DNA of 64,000 nucleotides, taken from Neomonachus schauinslandi. Taxonomy: Eukaryota; Chordata; Mammalia; Carnivora; Phocidae. Of this stretch, positions 41,281 through 53,702 are shown in pieces (within the stretch, counting starts at the first letter, position 1; every line of letters starts with the position of its first letter). The notes beneath the pieces are model-generated. The model saw only the letters and a list, made by a program, of their open reading frames with translations, was not told where the DNA came from and ran no database searches. A program made the translations under genes and the position numbers. The DNA lies in NCBI RefSeq assembly GCF_002201575.2, contig NC_058408.1, positions 54,606,404 through 54,670,403 of the forward strand, written 5' to 3'.

Positions 41281-42106
41281 ATGATCCTGAAGAAGCAGAG
41301 GAAGACCATGATTTTGAAAATGATGTACTACAGGAACTAAATGAATGTTTAGAGTACCTCGGCACCCATGAGAAGATGTAAGATATGATCTCCGTAATTC
41401 AGAAAGTGAGAAAGAGGGAAAAGGTGAGATGAAAGAAGAATTAAAGGAGTTGTGAAGGCAGGTCAGCCAGAAGGGGAGCAAGTTACAATAAGCAAGGATT
41501 GACAAGAAACAAATTGCAACTCAAATACTAAGCGCTTTACTGAAGCAGTAAGTAGAATTAACTAAAGAAATTCAGAGCTATGGAGAAGAGACTCAAGAAG
41601 CCCTCACAGAACACAGATGAAAAAGACCAAAAATGTAAATGGAGACAATGGTGGCAGCTCTAGGAGACGGAAACAGCAACCACTAAGAATGGGACAGTGT
41701 TCCTATTCCAATCAATCAATCCAGCAAACTTAAACTTTGAAAAAGTCCAGTGGGACAAAGGTTTTGTCTTCTAAGAAAGGACCTATTAAGATACATTGCA
41801 GCGGAGTATATAAATCATAAGATTAAAGAGGAAAATCCTGTAAGTATCGAGGCAGAAACATGGGCCACTTACAAGGAACAAAAAAGTAGGCTTGCCTCAG
41901 TATTCTCTAACACTAAATTCTAGAAATTCTAGAACACTAGAAAAACATCCATGGAGTCGAGAGGATTGAACTATGACTCAAGGATTTTATAGCAGTTATC
42001 ACTGACGCATGAAAACCAAACACACACACACACACACACACACACCATTAGAAACATGAGGGCCCAGGAAATAAAATATTCTTGTCTCTTTCTTGAAAAA
42101 AAAAAA
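41281..42106 (+). pseudogene. Candidate broken retrocopy of an unidentified coiled-coil-like mRNA
   Basis: A short frame from 41283 reads DPEEAEEDHDFENDVLQELN and ends at TAA 41379. Later stretches also read protein-like in shifted frames, for example AAEYINHKIKEENPVS near 41800. AATAAA at 42070 is followed 20 nt later by A11 (42096-42106), like an mRNA 3' end. I do not recognise the parent, and no target duplication is visible. It could equally be an old LINE segment. Confidence 0.35.
42020..42045. repeat. (CA)n microsatellite
   Basis: About 13 AC units inside the candidate retrocopy. Confidence 0.96.
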
Positions 42107-42109
42107 TAC

Positions 42110-42905
42110 TGGAAAACCTACATGGTGCAGATAGCTAAGACAAATCAAAATTGAGAGTTAAAAAAAAATTCCGATTATTCCACTCTTCTACTTAAAACCC
42201 TTTGATGGACTCTTCATGTCCTTGCGGTAAAAACTAGACTCTTGGTCCCATCAGTTGCTGCCAGGATGGCATACCTCATTTGAGTCTCCACAGGTCACAG
42301 CCCACTCAATCCCTTTATTAAAGACTCCTTGATTTATTTTAACAAAGGTGTGGACTGGGCTTAGAGAAGCTATAAGGGGCAGTGCAACACCTGGGTTTGA
42401 AGGGATGAGGGAAGGGAGAGGTTACCAAAACTTGGAAGGAGAAAGTCACATGAACAAGGCTATATTGGCTTTTGGTCAAGGGAGGCTCAGCCAGCCTAGC
42501 GTGATCTTACAGTGAGGAAGCCTGTTGCATAAATACCCTGACCTTGTTCTTTTTCCATGTGATCTGGTGCTAGGGCTCCCATTTTTTTAAAACCCAATTA
42601 GAAAGCAGAGGGCAAGGAATCCCAGTGATATAGTCCATAAGAGTCACCATCTAGACGCAGGGTGGGAAGTGCATCTGATGCCCAGATCCCATTCTTCAGC
42701 TACCGTGAATGTTGGCTGTTAATGGCTCAGAGTTGCCCCCTTCTCTGGAGAACAGCACTCAGCCACTGGAAGCCACCTTCCTGGAGGTTATGTTCCACCC
42801 CTAAGGGTATCCTAGAGCCAGTGACTGACTGATACTGGGGTTCAAAAGGCTGATCCCAATATGTCAAGGTGGAACAATTCTATATTGTAATACATGCTTC
42901 AGAGG

Positions 42906-42945
<40 letters not shown>

Positions 42946-44250
42946 AGATCAGCCAAGACCAGACTTTCCCTGAGACCACATCCTTGCTTGGCCATCTCTT
43001 CCTTCCTTATCCTGCATCCCTTAGACCCTTGGAGGCTTTCTCCTAAAAAGCACTCCCTCAACAAAACAAGTGGACCCCAATCCCTGGGTCCAGATGTTTC
43101 TAAACAACCCAACTAAGATGGTTGGTACTAGGAGTGCTCCTAGAAAACAGATTCTAAGGATAGGATTGTGGAATTAGATCACCATTGATAGGAGGACAAC
43201 ACAGATCTCGTCGCTGGAGGTACCAATATTGACAGTCCCTGGCATGCGGTAGCAGGTACAGTTGCTAAAATGTTCGCCTCTCGTGAAGGCGGAGGGACAC
43301 ATGTGAAAGAGAATGCGTATGTTTATGCAATATCTCTGGCATTTGAGAGCAACAGAGGACAGAGTAATTATGAGGACTTTGGAATGGAAAGCCAACTGCT
43401 GAACAGCATCCATAGCCCTGAACAAGGAAAATGACAGGTGCAGGGCAACCGAGCCTGAATTTAAAGCAAAATGTGAGAATTAGAGGGTCTCTTTGGATGT
43501 AAAGAGACTTCCATTTCCTGAAGCTCGGAAGCAGGAAGAGTTGAAGACCAGGCCCAGGACTTACCCAGAAGAGTGAGATCACTTCACAGAAGGATGAATT
43601 AGCCGAAACAAGTCTCCTACACCAGAGTCAGGGTCCTGGTAGGTGAGGAATAGGACCTAGAGATTTGGGATGGGGATATCTGCATAGACGCACCGGAGAA
43701 TGTGGGGTCCTCAGATGCCCCAGAACTTTCTGGGCCTGCAGAAGTGGCCTGATGACCTGTGTTGAAAGTTCCCTTTCTCCCTTCACTCCTGCTGGCTTGA
43801 AAGCTATACAGTAGCCTCAAATGAGGCAAGTGCCTTACAAGACAACGCTGGCCCATCCTGCGATCTGCCCCCACCTCCCTAACCGGACGATCAATACTCA
43901 GAGGGAGATTCACTGGCACTGGTGATGTGAGACAGAGCAGAAGCTGAAGTCCCAAGGGAAACCAATCACCAGATCTTTACCTCAAGCTACGGCACCTTGC
44001 ACCAGGTGGTTATCCTTTATAAATAAGTCTCTAAAATGTCTACTAAGTCTATTTTCTCCATTTCCTCAGTCAAGAGAGATGGGCAACAGGTGATCAATAT
44101 CTCTTTGTAAAGAAATACCACAGGCCCAGATTATTTAAAGTCACTGTCCAGCTTCTTTCCCCATCAACGGAGCTGGTTACATGACTTCCAGAACCCAGTA
44201 CAAGATGAAAATGTGGGGCAACTTGTTCAAGAACAGGAAGAAAGTGACAT
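42110..44250. other. Intergenic, probably old repeat-derived
   Basis: No SINE. Parts (about 42480-43130 and 43140-43980) have the flavour of old LTR or LINE UTR sequence (GATATAGTCCATAAG, GGAGGTTATGTTCCACCCC), but I cannot assign a family. Open frames of 105 and 112 codons on the minus strand show no protein features. Confidence 0.4.
42907..42941. repeat. (CA)n microsatellite
   Basis: About 17 CA units. Confidence 0.96.
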
Positions 44251-44265
44251 TAAAGTATTGATACA

Positions 44266-44466
44266 GGGTGCCTGGGTGGCTCAGTCATTAAGCATCTGCC
44301 TTCAGCTCAGGTCATGGTCCCAGGGTCCTGGGATTGAGCCCCACATCAGGCTCCCTGCTTAGTGGGGAGCCTGCTTCTCTCTCTCCCTCTGCCCCCACCC
44401 TCCCACTCATTCTCTCTCTCTCTCTCCCTCTCTCTCAAATAATTAAATAAAATATTTTAAAAAAAT
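44266..44466 (+). mobile_element. CAN SINE
   Basis: TSD AAAGTATTGATA on both sides (44253 and 44467). Confidence 0.96.
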
Positions 44467-44489
44467 AAAGTATTGATATCTAAAGTCTT

Positions 44490-45300
44490 CTCCTTTAAAA
44501 ATATTTTTATTAGTTATAAAGCATAATTGGGTCAACATCAATAATCATGGGGAGATGCAAGTCAAAGCCACAATGAGATCCCACCTTACACCCAGTAGGA
44601 AGGTGACCCGAAAACACAGAAAACAAGTGTTGGCGAGGATGTGGAGAAACCGCAGCCCTCATGCACTGTTGGTGAGGCTGCAAAATGCCGCACCTGCTGC
44701 ACCAAGCAGTGTGGAGATTCCTCAGAAAATCAAAACTAGAACTGTAATTTGATCCAGCAATTCCGCTCGGGATATATACCCAAAAGGATTGAACACAGGG
44801 ACTCGAACCGATATTTGCGCCCCTATGTCCACGGCAGCAGCATTATTCACAGCATTGTTGCCAGTGAATTGCTGCTCATGAATACACAGAATGCGGTATA
44901 TACATACAAAACGATGGCATATTCTTCAGCCTGAAAAAGGAAAGCAATCTGGTCATATGTTACAGCATGGCTGAACCTTGGGGACATTATGTTAAGTGAA
45001 ATGAGCCGGTCACAGCAGCACAGCAATTGTGTGATTCTGTTTCTATGAAGTACCTAGAGTAGTAACATTCACAGAGACAGGAAGTAGAATGGGGGTTGCC
45101 AGGGACTGGAAGGAGGAGAGAATGGGAGTGTTGTTTGATGGGTACAGAATTTCAGTTTTGCAAGACAAAAAGAGTTCTGCAGATGGAACGTGGTGATGGT
45201 TGCATAACACGGTGAATGCACTTAAAGCCCCTGAACTGTACTCTTAAAAATGGTTGACGGTAAATTTTATGTGTATTTTATCACAATTAATAATAAGAAT
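44490..45300 (+). mobile_element. L1M ORF2 end and 3'UTR
   Basis: Sense L1 text: AAAGCCACAATGAGATCCCACC, GGATATATACCCAAAAGGATTG, AGCAGCATTATTCACAGC, GGGGTTGCCAGGGACTGG, and the end TGTGTATTTTATCACAATTAA. Frames are disrupted. Confidence 0.92.
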
Positions 45301-46275
45301 AACTTTTAAAAGCATAGTGTGGGTAATTATTCTAGGTAAAGAAAATTTTAAATTTCTAATCGTTAGAATAAATCTTACCTTTCATCTTATATTACACAAT
45401 GCCAGTTTTAAATGCAAATTATAAGAATTTTTTCTTGTGGGTAGAATCACCAGCACTGCACAATTTGTCTTTTTTAACTCATATATGCATATGTGTTTCA
45501 TTCTTATCAGAACAATGAAAATGCTGCGCAAAACTTTTTGTTTCACTTCTTGAAATGTGTGCCTTCTCCAAACACTGTCTACCTGCTGATGAATAAGGAA
45601 GGACTGGAAGGAAAAGGAACTATGAATTGCTGTATCTTCTCATCCCTTCTAGATCATCAGTTTCAGTACAAGTGTTTGGCTCATACAGAGAAATAGGAGG
45701 AGAGAAGGATGGGCTCTGGTTTCAAGGTCGTTCTTATTTCTTTGAATGCCCTTACCTTCTTCCTGTGTTAGAAGCAAGGTCTGGTTCTAATGGAAAGGGT
45801 GGCCTGTTGGGGCTTCCCACCCATGTATCTGTTGGGCCCAGGATACATGGGAGCTTGGGGAAACTCAACGCAAGTGCAAGTTAAGTGTGTCATAGAAGCT
45901 GGGTAACAATCATGAATGCTGTATGCAGATGTGTGGCAAGGCACGGGGATAAGAGCATGCTCATGGTCCCATTGGACTTCACTTACAAAACACAAGTTCA
46001 AAGATAATTCTTAAAGATTTCAAGAGAGCAACCGAGCTTTTAACTAAGTGCAGTGCCCTTCTGAGAGCACCCTGTGTGATTGCATGTGTCACAGGCCCAT
46101 GAAGCTGTGCCTGCTCATCAGCTACTCTCTTCTGGAGCATCTAACATGTTCTCAACATCTATCTTAAAAGATGGGGGCCCGTGAAGTTTAGTAAGATGGA
46201 GGGGAATGGGAGGATTATTTCCTAGAGCCCAGCTGCACTACTTCTGCTAATACTGGAACCATGTTACTTTTTTTT
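45300..46275. other. Intergenic, nothing recognised
   Basis: AT-rich. Open frames of 67-85 codons near 45.5-45.9 kb show no recognisable protein. Confidence 0.5.
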
Positions 46276-46982
46276 TAATTTAAATTCTAGTTAGTTGACA
46301 TACAGTTCAATATTGGTTTCAGGAGTAGAGTTCAGTGGTTCATCATTTACATATAACACCCGGTGCTCATCATAACAAGTGCCCTCCTTAATGCCCATCC
46401 CTCATCTAGCCCATCCGCCAACCACCTCCCTCCATCAGTCCTTAGTCTGTTCTCTATAGTTAAGAGTCTCATGATTTGTTTCCCTCTCTTTTTACTTTTC
46501 CACTTCCCGTACGTTCCCCCGTTTTTTTTTTTTTTAAAGATTTTATTTTATTTATTTGACAGAGAGAGACACAGCGAGAGAGGGAACACAAGCAGGGGGA
46601 GTGGGAGAGGGAGAAGCAGGCTTCCCGCCGAGCAGGGAGCCCGATGCGGGGCTCGATCCCAGGACCCTGGGATCGTGACCTGAGCCGAAGGCAGACGCTT
46701 AACGACTGAGCCACCCAGGTGCCCCCGTTCCCCCGTTTTGTTTCCTAAATTCTACATATGAGTAAAATCATATAGCATGTCTTTGATTGACTTACTTGCT
46801 TATCATGATATATTTTAGCTCCAACCACATCGTGCAAATGGCAAGATTTCATTCTTTTTGATGGCTGAGTAGTATTCTATTATGTACATATACCACATCT
46901 TCTTTATCCGTTCATCACTCGGGCATTTGGGCTCTCTCGATAGTTTGGCTATTCTTGATCATGGGGCTACCTTTTTTTTTTT
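46275..46982 (-). mobile_element. Carnivore L1 3' end, split by a SINE
   Basis: Antisense text: CTAGTTAGTTGACATACAG, ACACCCGGTGCTCATCATAAC, TCTATAGTTAAGAGTCTCATG, then after the SINE ATGGCTGAGTAGTATTCTATT and ATTCTTGATCATGGGGCTACC. Confidence 0.9.
46526..46725 (-). mobile_element. CAN SINE inserted in L1
   Basis: Perfect TSD CGTTCCCCCGTTTT at 46512-46525 and 46726-46739. Confidence 0.97.
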
Positions 46983-47065
46983 TTTTTTAATGCCTGTGCC
47001 TATTACTGACTTCAGTCTCTGCTCATTATCTTTTATATCCTTTAAAAAAAAACCAAAACCTTTTT

Positions 47066-47266
47066 TTTTTTTTAAAGATTTTATTTATTTATTTGAGACA
47101 GAGAGAATGAGAGAGAGAGAGAGAGCACATGAGAGGGGGGAGGGTCAGAGGCAGAAGCAGGCTCCCTGCTGAGCAGGGAGCCCGATGCGGGACTCGATCC
47201 TGGGACTCCAGGATCATGACCTGAGCCGAAGGCAGTTGCTTAACCAACTGAGCCACCCAGGCGCCC
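47066..47266 (-). mobile_element. CAN SINE
   Basis: TSD AAAACCAAAACCTTTTT (right copy from 47267). Confidence 0.96.
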
Positions 47267-47377
47267 AAAAACCAAAACCTTTTTAAAAGACCTTTCTCTG
47301 GCCCATGAATTCCTTGCTGCTGACAGTTTCTCATTTCTCAACCTTCTGTTTCCCTTCTAAATTGATTAATAGTCTTT

Positions 47378-47572
47378 TTTTTTTAAGATTTTATTTATTC
47401 ATTTGACAGAGAGAGACACAGCAAGAGAGGGAACACAAGCAGGGGGAGTGGGAGAGGGAGAAGCAGGCTTCCCGCCGAGCAGGGAGCCCGATGCGGGGCT
47501 TGATCCCAGGACCCTGGGATCATGACCTGAGCCGAAGGCAGACGCTTAACGACTGAGCCACCCTGGCGCCCC
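47378..47572 (-). mobile_element. CAN SINE
   Basis: Perfect 15-bp TSD TGATTAATAGTCTTT at 47363-47377 and 47573-47587. Confidence 0.97.
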
Positions 47573-47958
47573 TGATTAATAGTCTTTGATTGGATTCAAC
47601 CCTGTATCCTAGCCCAGACCTGACAGAGCAAGTGTTTCACATTTGTTGCATTGATAAAGGATCTTATTTAATTCCTGTGTAAAGGAATTAAGCCTTAGAG
47701 ATCACTGTAACAAGGAAAACCACAATTTCGATGAAAAACCCATCAAATCTTTTGGGTCCCACCTGACTGCGCCTCTCTCCAGCTACCTGCTTTCCTGTTC
47801 ACAGGCTCTGACCCCATGCGCAGTGAGAGCTGAGGGCAACCGATTCCACCCATTTCCAAGCCTGGAAAGCATAGCATGTGCTCTGCCTTCACCATCTCCT
47901 CTGTAAAGTGCTCTCTAAAGTTGGCCTGGAAGTTACTTTAAAAATAAATAAAATAAAC

Positions 47959-48177
47959 CAGTGCCTCACAACTGGGAGTGATTTGGGGTAACCCCCTTCC
48001 AGACATTTGTCAATATCTGGACACATTTTGATTTGTCATAGGTTGGGGGTTGCAACAGGTGTCTAGCTGGGAAAGGTCAGGGATGCTGCTAACTGTTCTA
48101 AAATACACAAAAGAGCCCCCCACTTCAAAGAATTATCTGGGTCAAAATGTCAAGAGTGCTGAGGTTGATAAGCCCTG
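47959..48177 (+). mobile_element. hAT-Charlie-like MITE
   Basis: About 219 bp starting CAGTGCCTCACAACTGGGAG, with ACATTTGTCAATATCTGG, CAGGGATGCTGCTAAC, AAGAATTATCTGGG, and ending near TTGATAAGCCCTG. The ends are near-inverted. The exact MER name is not certain. Confidence 0.7.
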
Positions 48178-48410
48178 AGATAAGTTAATCTTTTATAGGG
48201 TTTGGAAACCATGCACCAGTAAGATAAACTTAGGTTGCCACTGACTCTTTTATATCAAAATTATACAATTTTTAAAAATCATTAATTTCCACACCTTGCT
48301 GCAACACCAGAACTGTTTCAAAGCATTTTAAAAAATAAGTCAAAGTATATTTCCATAAAATGAAGAGCAAAATGTACACCTTTTAGCATTATATAAAATA
48401 CAATTTTCTT

Positions 48411-48600
48411 TTTTGGGGATTTTATTTATTTGACAGAGAGAGACACAGTGAGAGAGGGAACACAAGCAGGGGGGGTGGGAGAGGGAGAAGCAGGCTTCTC
48501 ACGGAGCAGGGAGCCAGATGCTGCTCGATCCCAGGACCCTGGGATCATGACCTGAGCCGAAGGCAGATGCTCAACGACTGAGCTACCCAGGTGCCCCTAC
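48411..48600 (-). mobile_element. CAN SINE
   Basis: TSD AATACAATTTTCTT on both sides. Confidence 0.96.
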
Positions 48601-48655
48601 AATACAATTTTCTTAACAAGAAAATGTTACTAGCTCAGCAGACAATGGTTTCTTT

Positions 48656-48771
48656 CTTTCTTTCTTTTTTTTTTTTTTTTGAGTAATCGCTACACCCAAC
48701 ACGGGGCTTGAACTCACGACCCTGAGATCAAGAGTCGAATGCTCTTCTGACTGAGCCAGCCCGGTGCCCTG
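48656..48771 (-). mobile_element. CAN SINE, short tRNA-Lys-like subtype
   Basis: GAGTAATCGCTACACCCAAC and end GAGCCAGCCCGGTGCCC. TSD ACAATGGTTTCTTT / ACAATGGCTTCTTT. Confidence 0.93.
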
Positions 48772-48774
48772 AAC

Positions 48775-50525
48775 AATGGCTTCTTTTATAAGAAAACTGG
48801 AGAACTCATAGTTTTGCAACTTTTTGCCTTTAACCGTCAATCTTGCTGGCAAGCACTAAACGGAACCTGTTTACTATCCGTTAAGGTAAAACTCATTTCT
48901 CATCTGAACTTTTCTTCAGCGGAGGGGCTCCTTCTGCATTGTAACCACGGATTTGAGAGAACAGTTTTTAAACCCTCTCCTTCAAACCAGTGTCCACCAA
49001 CAATAGCAGGAAAGCCAGCCATGCTCTGCATTTTCTATTATTTCTGGTGTTTAACTTCATATTCTTCTATCTAATTTAGTCAATGGAACATTTTTCTTAT
49101 TCTGTATCTTATGTAGTGTCAGTTTTTCCTGGCTTTCCTAAAAAGCTTATGTTTTCCCCCAAAGTTTATATTATCCTGCTTTCCCCAAAAGCTTGTGTTG
49201 TCTTCTACAACATGTTTCTATATGCACAGCTTAAGTCCCACGTGTCGATGGCTTTCACACTTGAACTTTCTCCAGGTCCCCAGGCGGCTCCGGGCTTCGC
49301 CAAATTGGCTTCGTACGTATTATACGTGCCTAACGTGGCCGGGAGAAGTACGAGCGCCTGGAACAAAATCCAGGCATTTCGAACCTCATCATTTCTTTGT
49401 AACGTCCCTATTCCTTTTATTTAACAACTCCTCCTCCTCTTCCTGCACCCTGACTTCCACACTAAATCAGATTTCAAGACAGGGTTCCTTCTAGAGCCAC
49501 AAAGTCTTGTTTATCCTAAAAACTTGGCCATCGGGTTTTTAAATTCTGAACAGTATGCCCTACTTAAGGGGGACGGTGAGGGGGGAGAGAAAATAGCTTT
49601 CCCAGAAGTATGCAGCTAAAATATTTACCAATCTACTTTTACAATCTGGAGTGATTTCTCCCTTCCTTATTTTATTATGAGTAAGACTGGCCCCAGGCCA
49701 TTGTTCCTGATGACTTCCAAAAGCAGCCCGCTCCTGTTTTTGTAAACAGGTTGTCTCTTGCTAAAGGCTCTCATCCTCTACCTCATCCTCATCTCCCTCC
49801 TATGTCCATTCACCGGCAGTTCATATTATTTCTGAGAGGGGATTATGATCAGATACTTGTACTGTGTTAATTGGAAAGTACAAGTCAGCTCTAAAGAGAC
49901 TGGTGATTTCCTTTTTGGCATTCTGCTTGCGATTGTAGTCGATATTCCCAAGTAAATATTGGATCCTTGTATTTGGCAGTGGCCGCCCAATTGTAAACTT
50001 GCTCCAGATGTGACTGAAATAATCAGGATGATTTAAGAACAAAAAGAATAAATATGAACATAATTTTCCCACTTTCCCTGGAACCGTTTGGCTAAATAAA
50101 AAGTAAATATTTGGAGTAAGACTAGAAATATATCTGCCAAGGTAGGAGTTAGGCTCTTTTCTTTCATGAAACTCAAGCATTAAATATCACCATTTAACTA
50201 TTGTTTTTCCCATTCTTCCATAAAGATTTTTTAAAACTTCTTCCACTTAGAGTTTGGATATCAAACGCCTAATCAGAGCTTCTGTTGGTCCTAATTCCAT
50301 CTGCCTTCACAGCAACTATATTCTTCATTTAATCATCTTGCTATTAATTCCAATTCTCTAATAAAAGACCCTTTTGGGGGGGGTTCCATCCTGACATTCC
50401 TTAAGGCCAGCTCCCTTCTGAAGACTTTTCCAAAATGAAGATATGAGAACAGAGAACACTCAAGAACTTTCTGCCGTGTAACAGTCTCTTTTCTATCAAG
50501 AAAAAACTGCTAAAGAGTCACATTT
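48775..50525. other. Intergenic, no mobile element recognised
   Basis: 1.75 kb with no SINE. Open frames up to 119 codons (minus 49821-50180; plus 49083-49424) have no recognisable domains, and I treat them as chance. Confidence 0.5.
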
Positions 50526-50526
50526 T

Positions 50527-50559
50527 TGGCCACAACCGACTGAGCCACCCAGGTGCCCC
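50527..50559 (-). mobile_element. CAN SINE head fragment
   Basis: Only ACCGACTGAGCCACCCAGG and TGCCCC remain. No tail or TSD seen. Confidence 0.75.
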
Positions 50560-50754
50560 TAAGAGGGATTAATTTCTAAATCATTTCTCACGTTGGGGGT
50601 TTCTGGACCACTTAGGTAATATCAGTTCAACCCTCAAATCTGTAAGGTGCAAGACAGTTTCAATTTCTCAGGAGACTTCTCAGGAGACAAACTTAAGCTT
50701 CCTTTCCATTTCCTTGCACTGGTGAATGTTTCGGGTTTTTTCCCTCTTATTCTT

Positions 50755-50840
50755 TTGCTGTTAGATGATACATTTCTGTTGTTTCAGCTATCCAGGTTGT
50801 GGTACTTTGTTATAGCAGCCCTAGTAAACTCACACATTAC
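50755..50840 (+). mobile_element. MLT1 LTR end fragment
   Basis: TTTCTGTTGTTTCAGCTATCC, GGTACTTTGTTATAGCAGCC and CTAGTAAACTCACACA match the MLT1 3' terminus. Confidence 0.7.
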
Positions 50841-50854
50841 TGTTCATCCAAAAT

Positions 50855-51508
50855 TTAAAACAACCCAAGTGTCTGCCAGCTGGTAAAAGGATAAACATTA
50901 TGGTACATCCATACTATAGAATACTACTCAGTAATAAAGAGAAGTGAACCACTGATTTATGCAACAACATGGATGGTTTCAAAAGCATTTATGCTAATTG
51001 ATAGAAGCCAGAAACAAAAGGCTGCATGTTATATATTTTCATTTATATGACATTCCAGGATAGGCAAAACTATAGAGACAGAATCGAATCAGTGGATGCC
51101 AAGTGAGAGGGGGGATGGACTAACCACAAAAAGGCATAAGGGAACTTTTTGGGGCAAAGGAAATATTCTGTATTTTTTTTTAAAGTTTTATTTATTTATT
51201 TGACAGAGAGAGATAGCAAGAGCAGGAACACAGGCAGGGGGAGTGGGAGAGGGAGAAGCAGGCCTCCCGCCGAGCAGGGAGCCCATCGTAGGGCTCAACG
51301 CGGGGCTCGATGCGGTGCTCGATGCGGGGCTCAATCCCAGGACTCTGGGATCATGACCTGAGCGGAAGGCTGATGCTTAACGACTGAGCCACCCAGGTGC
51401 CCCAGAAATATTCTGTATTTTGATTAAAGTGGTGGATACATGACTGTATCACACATATAAAAAGGGTGAATTTAACTGTATGTAAATGATACTTCAATAA
51501 ACCTGACT
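50855..51508 (+). mobile_element. L1M 3' end, split by a SINE
   Basis: Sense text: AAACAACCCAAGTGTCTGCC, ATAGAATACTACTCAGTAATAA, AGGGAACTTTTTGGGGC, then after the SINE TGGTGGATACATGACTG and the end CTTCAATAAACCTGAC. Confidence 0.9.
51177..51405 (-). mobile_element. CAN SINE with internal tandem duplication
   Basis: TSD GAAATATTCTGTATTT. Between 51284 and 51332 the CGGGGCTCGATG segment is repeated about four times with variation. Confidence 0.95.
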
Positions 51509-51704
51509 TTTTTTTTTTAAGATTTTATTTATTTATTTGACAGAGAGACACAGCGAGAAAGGGAACACAAGCAGGGGGAGTGGGAGAGGGAGAAGCAGGC
51601 TTCCCGCCAAGCAGGGAGCCCGATGCGGGGCTGGATCCCAGCACCCTGGGATCATGACCTGAGCTGAAGGCAGACGCTTAATGACTGAGCCACCCAGGCG
51701 CCCC
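51509..51704 (-). mobile_element. CAN SINE at the L1 3' end
   Basis: Full body and GGCGCCCC end. Its T-rich tail abuts the L1 terminus. Confidence 0.95.
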
Positions 51705-52273
51705 AAAATTACTAGTTTAAAAGCAATCCTCATCACTACACATTTTTGAGAGTTGTCCTCTTCATGACATGTACTTTGCTGTAGTAGATTTCAGGCAACC
51801 TCCACATGTCTCATTAAATGAGAAAAACAGCCTCCATCTATTTAAGCTGGTTTCCTGCAATTAGTAGATGAAAGCATTCCTAACTGAAGGGCCAGCTTCA
51901 TTTGCCCATTCCTAGTGAAGGGCAAATGAGCATATATGGGACTGTGTTTTGGAAAATGGGAACCAACATAAACATTTCAGGTGACATTTGCTGGTCAAAG
52001 ACAAAATTAATAACATGCTGTCTTTCCTACTTGTGATCTTTTTCTCTCTCTCCAAACTTCTCATTCATCAAGACTTTAACATTTCCTAGTCTCTTTCAAC
52101 ATTTTTTTAATTGCTTACTACTGATTATCTTCAGAAAATGTTTATGATCAAAGCAAAATATTGTGCACATTGCAATTTTTTTGAAAAGAAATACAAAAGA
52201 TTGGTTGCTTTATTCAGTCAGATGAACGTTGTCAACAGTACCATGCCTGTGTCATTAAAAGTGGGACTAAGAG

Positions 52274-52466
52274 GGGACGCTTGGGTGGCTCAGTCGTTAA
52301 GCGTCTGCCTTTGGCTCAGGTCATGATCCCGGGGTCCTGGGATCAAGCCCCACATCGGGCTCCCTGCTCAGCGGGAAGCCTGCTTCTCCCTCTCCTACTC
52401 CCCCTGCTTGTGTTCCCTCTCTCACTGTCTCTCTCAGTTGAAATAAATAAAATCTTAAAAAAAAAA
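52274..52466 (+). mobile_element. CAN SINE
   Basis: TSD AAAAGTGGGACTAAGAG (right copy from 52467). Confidence 0.97.
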
Positions 52467-52954
52467 AAAAGTGGGACTAAGAGTTCCACTGTCAAAAGTA
52501 AAGGTAGAATTGCCAGGATGGTCTCAATCACCGTCGTTGAGTCAAGCCTCTTTAGAAGGGCGGGGCCCCCGGCAGCTCTCAAGAACATCATTTTCTGAGC
52601 TAGGAATTCTCATTTCAGTTCACTAGATGAGAAGAGTTGGAAACAAGTCTTGAGAATGATTTGAGGCTGCAGAGCCCCACATTCATCATAATTCATGACA
52701 GCGTGTTTAAAGAGAAAAGACGAAGACTTTGAGCAAGTCAGTAGCCACGGAGGCTCTGGTTTCTCACTTTTCTAAAGGGGAGATCTATCTCCCTCCCCAA
52801 GGGACACATAAGCATCGGAGTTAATGTAAATAAAGGACCTGGCATTTACTAGGTGCTTGTTAAACAGAAGCTTGGCTTCCACACCAGCAAAGACATCTAC
52901 TTTTGCATTCCAGAGCTCAGCAGTGCAGAACTCCTTTATTTATATCATCCGCAC

Positions 52955-53125
52955 TGGGTGAAATTGGACAAAGCCTTGCTTTTCTCATCTGTAAAATATC
53001 ATGCTAATAACAGTACCTACTTTAAAAGTGTGTTATGAAAGATTAGTAATATAATCCTGGTAAAGTGCTTAGCGTGGCTCCTGGCACATGGATATGCTTA
53101 ATAAATGTCAGCTCCTATCATTGTT
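52955..53125 (+). repeat. MIR
   Basis: TTTCTCATCTGTAAAATATC, GTAAAGTGCTTAGCGTGGC, CTGGCACATGGATATGC and TTAATAAATGTCAGC in MIR order. Confidence 0.88.
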
Positions 53126-53240
53126 AATACTTACACTTCTGCTCTGTTGGCTCTTTCCCTCTAGCATATAAACACATTAGGTTTTTCCATCTTAAAAAAA
53201 GTAATAGACTTTAGATATTACCTTTTATTTATTTTGCCCG

Positions 53241-53275
53241 TTTCTTTCTTTCTTTCTTTCTTTCTTTCTTTTTTT
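53241..53275. repeat. (TTTC)n microsatellite
   Basis: About eight TTTC units followed by T-rich sequence. Confidence 0.95.
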
Positions 53276-53339
53276 CTCTATTCATATCCTCCACTTTGCC
53301 TTTAACTGCATACACATAGGCTGGGTCAATGCCTAAGGA

Positions 53340-53660
53340 GTCAATGATGCCCACCTGACCACGGCCCAGGGTGATCCTTGATGGGGGGTAGGGGAGGTGT
53401 TGGCGAAGGATCCCCTTCTAAGCTTGCTCATGTTCCTATCAGCAAGAGGCCTATTTCCTCACCAGGTAGACCTCTCCACGGGGCTGCTCACAACATGGCT
53501 TCCCCCCAGGTGAGTGATCCAAGTGAGGGAGAAAAGCCTGAGAATCCCACGAAGAAAGCCACAGTCTTTTAAAACCTAATCTCAGACATCACATGTCATC
53601 GCTTCTGCCAATGTTATTGGTCATACAGACCAGCTCTGATACAATGTGGGAGGAGACATA
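53340..53660. repeat. Old interspersed repeat, family not named
   Basis: GACCTCTCCACGGGGCTGCTCACAACATGG, then GAAAGCCACAGTCTTTT and ACCTAATCTCAGACATCACA, resemble a repeated mammalian sequence, possibly the same family as at 25040-25260. Confidence 0.45.
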
Positions 53661-53702
53661 AGGGTGTGAAGACTGGGAAGCAGGATCTTTAACAGCCATT
53701 TC

